A DNA stretch of 6,812 bases from Gemmatimonadales bacterium UBA7835 (GTDB taxonomy: Bacteria > Gemmatimonadota > Gemmatimonadetes > Longimicrobiales > Gaopeijiaceae), in NCBI GenBank assembly GCA_002500925.1, contig DLTN01000105.1, forward strand, positions 1 through 6,812, written 5' to 3'. Positions 5,724-6,812 of this stretch are shown here, in pieces. The translations under genes and the position numbers were made by a program. Each line of letters opens with the position of its first letter. Within the stretch, counting starts at the first letter, position 1. The notes below the pieces were generated by a model, which was not told the DNA's origin, did no database searches, and saw only the letters and a program-made list of their open reading frames with translations.

Positions 5724-5757
5724 TATAGTGTGGCGCACCTGATCAACGTCCGCCACA
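5724..5757 (+). promoter_or_regulatory. Candidate -10 box and inverted-repeat operator or leader hairpin
   Basis: TATAGT (5724-5729) is one base from the consensus -10; I see no convincing -35 (TAGGGA at 5701-5706 is poor). Directly behind it lies a perfect 7-bp inverted repeat, TGTGGCG (5729-5735) and CGCCACA (5751-5757). The palindrome TGATCA (5740-5745) lies almost at its centre. A start near 5736 would place the repeat across the start site, a classic operator position; if transcription starts earlier, the arms could form an RNA hairpin just before the SD. This lies in the 162-nt divergent region (5611-5772), so it could affect both directions. Confidence 0.4.
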
Positions 5758-5762
5758 GAAAC

Positions 5763-5769
5763 GGGGGAG
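5763..5769 (+). promoter_or_regulatory. Strong ribosome binding site of the pyrophosphorylase gene
   Basis: GGGGGAG lies 3 nt before ATG 5773 when counted from its last base, with the G core 5-9 nt away. It fixes the start. Confidence 0.55.
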
Positions 5770-5772
5770 AAG

Positions 5773-6774
5773 ATGAAAGCGGTCATCCCACTTGCCGGGA
5801 AAGGTACTCGTCTTCGACCTCATACCCATCACACTCCTAAGCCACTACTGAAGGTCGCAGGCAAGCCTGTTCTCGCCTTTATCCTTGATGACCTGCTAGA
5901 ACTCGGTGTGACAGAGGTGGTGTTCATCGTTGGCCACCTGCGCGACACCATGAGGGAGTGGATTGAAGCTGAGTATCCCCAGATCAAAGGCCAGTTCGTC
6001 GTTCAGGAAGTTCAGGATGGAACGGCAGGTGCGATAGCGCTGGCAGAACCGTATGTAGATGAAGACGTCCTCATCATCTTTGCCGATGCGGTCTTAGAAG
6101 TAGACTACGGCCTCACAAAGACCCTGGGTAAAGAATGTGCCGCGGTCCTTTGGGCAAAGGAGGTCGAAGACTACCAGCGCTTTGGTGTGATTGTCACAAA
6201 CGACGACGGAACGATGAAAGAGATCGTCGAGAAACCGTCCGAGCCGATCTCTAAACTTGCCAATATTGGCTTGTATTACATTCGCGACCAAGAACTGCTG
6301 TTTGAGGGCGTGCGGCACACTCTAGCAGCAGATCCGAGCCCGTCCGGAGAGTACTACCTTACGGATGCATTCCAGTACATGGTGGATAAAGGAGCGCGAC
6401 TGATGACGGCTCCGGTGGAAGGCTGGTGGGATGCTGGAAAGCCGGAGACGCTCATCGAGACTAGCGGCCACCTTCTTGAGACCGGTCGAGGTGTGATAGA
6501 TGTGGAGGCCTCGGTTGAAGAAGCCCAGATCGAAGAGCCCGTTCGTATAGAGGCTGGTGCGATCGTCCGAGGGGGAAAAATCGGTCCAAACGTCACAGTG
6601 GAAGCTGGAGCGATAGTCGAGGAATCGGAGGTTAGGAATTCCGTTGTGGGCGCAGATGCTCGACTCCTGAGAGTTAGGATTCACGATTCGCTGGTGGGCG
6701 ACGGAGCGACTGTGTCTGATTTTTCTGGAAGCCTTAGGGTTACAGACCACTCGACTTTGATAGGTCAGAGATAA
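5773..6774 (+). CDS. Nucleotide-sugar pyrophosphorylase (NDP-sugar synthase) with C-terminal left-handed beta-helix
   Basis: The product is 333 residues. Residues 1-235 are a nucleotidyltransferase domain. They include LAGKGTRLRP (7-16) and TPKPLL (21-26), the triphosphate-binding signature of the RmlA/GalU/GlmU fold; DGTAGAIA (82-89), base contact; FADA with Asp105 and WWDAGKPE with Asp220, the expected metal-binding pair; and EKP (153-155). Residues about 248-330 contain hexapeptide-type repeats ([I/V]-G-x-x-x-x), such as VRGGKIGPNVTVEAGAIV, typical of a left-handed beta-helix. Family chemistry: NTP plus sugar-1-phosphate gives NDP-sugar plus pyrophosphate, a cytoplasmic step toward surface polysaccharide or glycan. 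The architecture is close to archaeal-type RmlA-like and mannose-1-phosphate guanylyltransferase-like enzymes. Base and sugar specificity, and any acyltransferase activity of the beta-helix, cannot be settled by reading. The gene diverges from the DUF1499/DUF445 operon and has its own promoter candidate. Confidence 0.88.
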   Translation: MKAVIPLAGKGTRLRPHTHHTPKPLLKVAGKPVLAFILDDLLELGVTEVVFIVGHLRDTMREWIEAEYPQIKGQFVVQEVQDGTAGAIALAEPYVDEDVLIIFADAVLEVDYGLTKTLGKECAAVLWAKEVEDYQRFGVIVTNDDGTMKEIVEKPSEPISKLANIGLYYIRDQELLFEGVRHTLAADPSPSGEYYLTDAFQYMVDKGARLMTAPVEGWWDAGKPETLIETSGHLLETGRGVIDVEASVEEAQIEEPVRIEAGAIVRGGKIGPNVTVEAGAIVEESEVRNSVVGADARLLRVRIHDSLVGDGATVSDFSGSLRVTDHSTLIGQR

Positions 6775-6812
6775 GGTTCTCTTGGTCCGAAAGGCCCGTT
6801 AATCCCTAACGA

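Noticed and set aside
6322..6750. 142-codon minus-strand ORF inside the pyrophosphorylase gene
   Set aside because: It is antisense to highly conserved catalytic and hexapeptide sequence, and has no SD or recognisable domain.
1..6812. Mobile element, prophage, CRISPR, defence island or biosynthetic cluster
   Set aside because: No transposase, integrase, regularly spaced repeats, attachment-site pattern, nuclease or assembly-line enzyme is visible. Codon and base usage look even across the window by eye.

Overview
The window reads as ordinary bacterial chromosome: short intergenic gaps, overlapping stop/start codons, Shine-Dalgarno (SD) motifs, and two probable TTG starts. Base composition is moderate, about half GC by eye, and no block stands out as foreign. 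I saw no rRNA, tRNA, CRISPR array, transposase or phage gene. The family mix (FAA1-type acyl-CoA ligase, CutA, Lys-rich TPR protein, TerB-like protein, DUF445 and DUF1499 proteins, NDP-sugar pyrophosphorylase) resembles free-living Gram-negative lineages such as Gemmatimonadota. That placement is an impression from family knowledge and is weak.

Layout. (1) Positions 1-3159, plus strand, look like one transcription unit: the 3' part of a long-chain acyl-CoA ligase, cutA 4 nt later, a TPR protein whose ATG overlaps the cutA stop, a TerB-like protein 42 nt further, then a small membrane protein whose probable TTG start lies 1 nt after the TerB stop. The last gene appears frameshifted at a run of four T. 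(2) Positions 3160-3309 hold a large inverted repeat that probably ends this unit, then a possible 26-codon Cys-x-x-Cys ORF that ends in an ATGA overlap with the next gene. (3) Positions 3310-3582, plus strand, encode a small single-pass membrane protein with an Arg-rich tail. (4) Positions 3611-5610, minus strand, form a two-gene operon, DUF1499-like then DUF445, joined by an ATGA overlap and convergent with region 3. (5) Positions 5611-5772 are a divergent control region with a -10-like box, an inverted repeat and a strong SD. (6) Positions 5773-6774, plus strand, encode a nucleotide-sugar pyrophosphorylase with a C-terminal hexapeptide-repeat domain. Positions 6775-6812 show nothing I can call.

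Functionally the window combines lipid activation, a metal-tolerance-family protein, a scaffold-like TPR protein, a TerB-like acidic protein, several uncharacterised membrane proteins and one surface-polysaccharide precursor enzyme. I do not see a defence, toxin-antitoxin, biosynthetic or mobile system. The points most worth a second look are the apparent frameshift at 2970-2974, the inverted repeat in the leader at 5729-5757, the intergenic inverted repeat at 3181-3237, and the G8 tract inside the DUF1499 gene.
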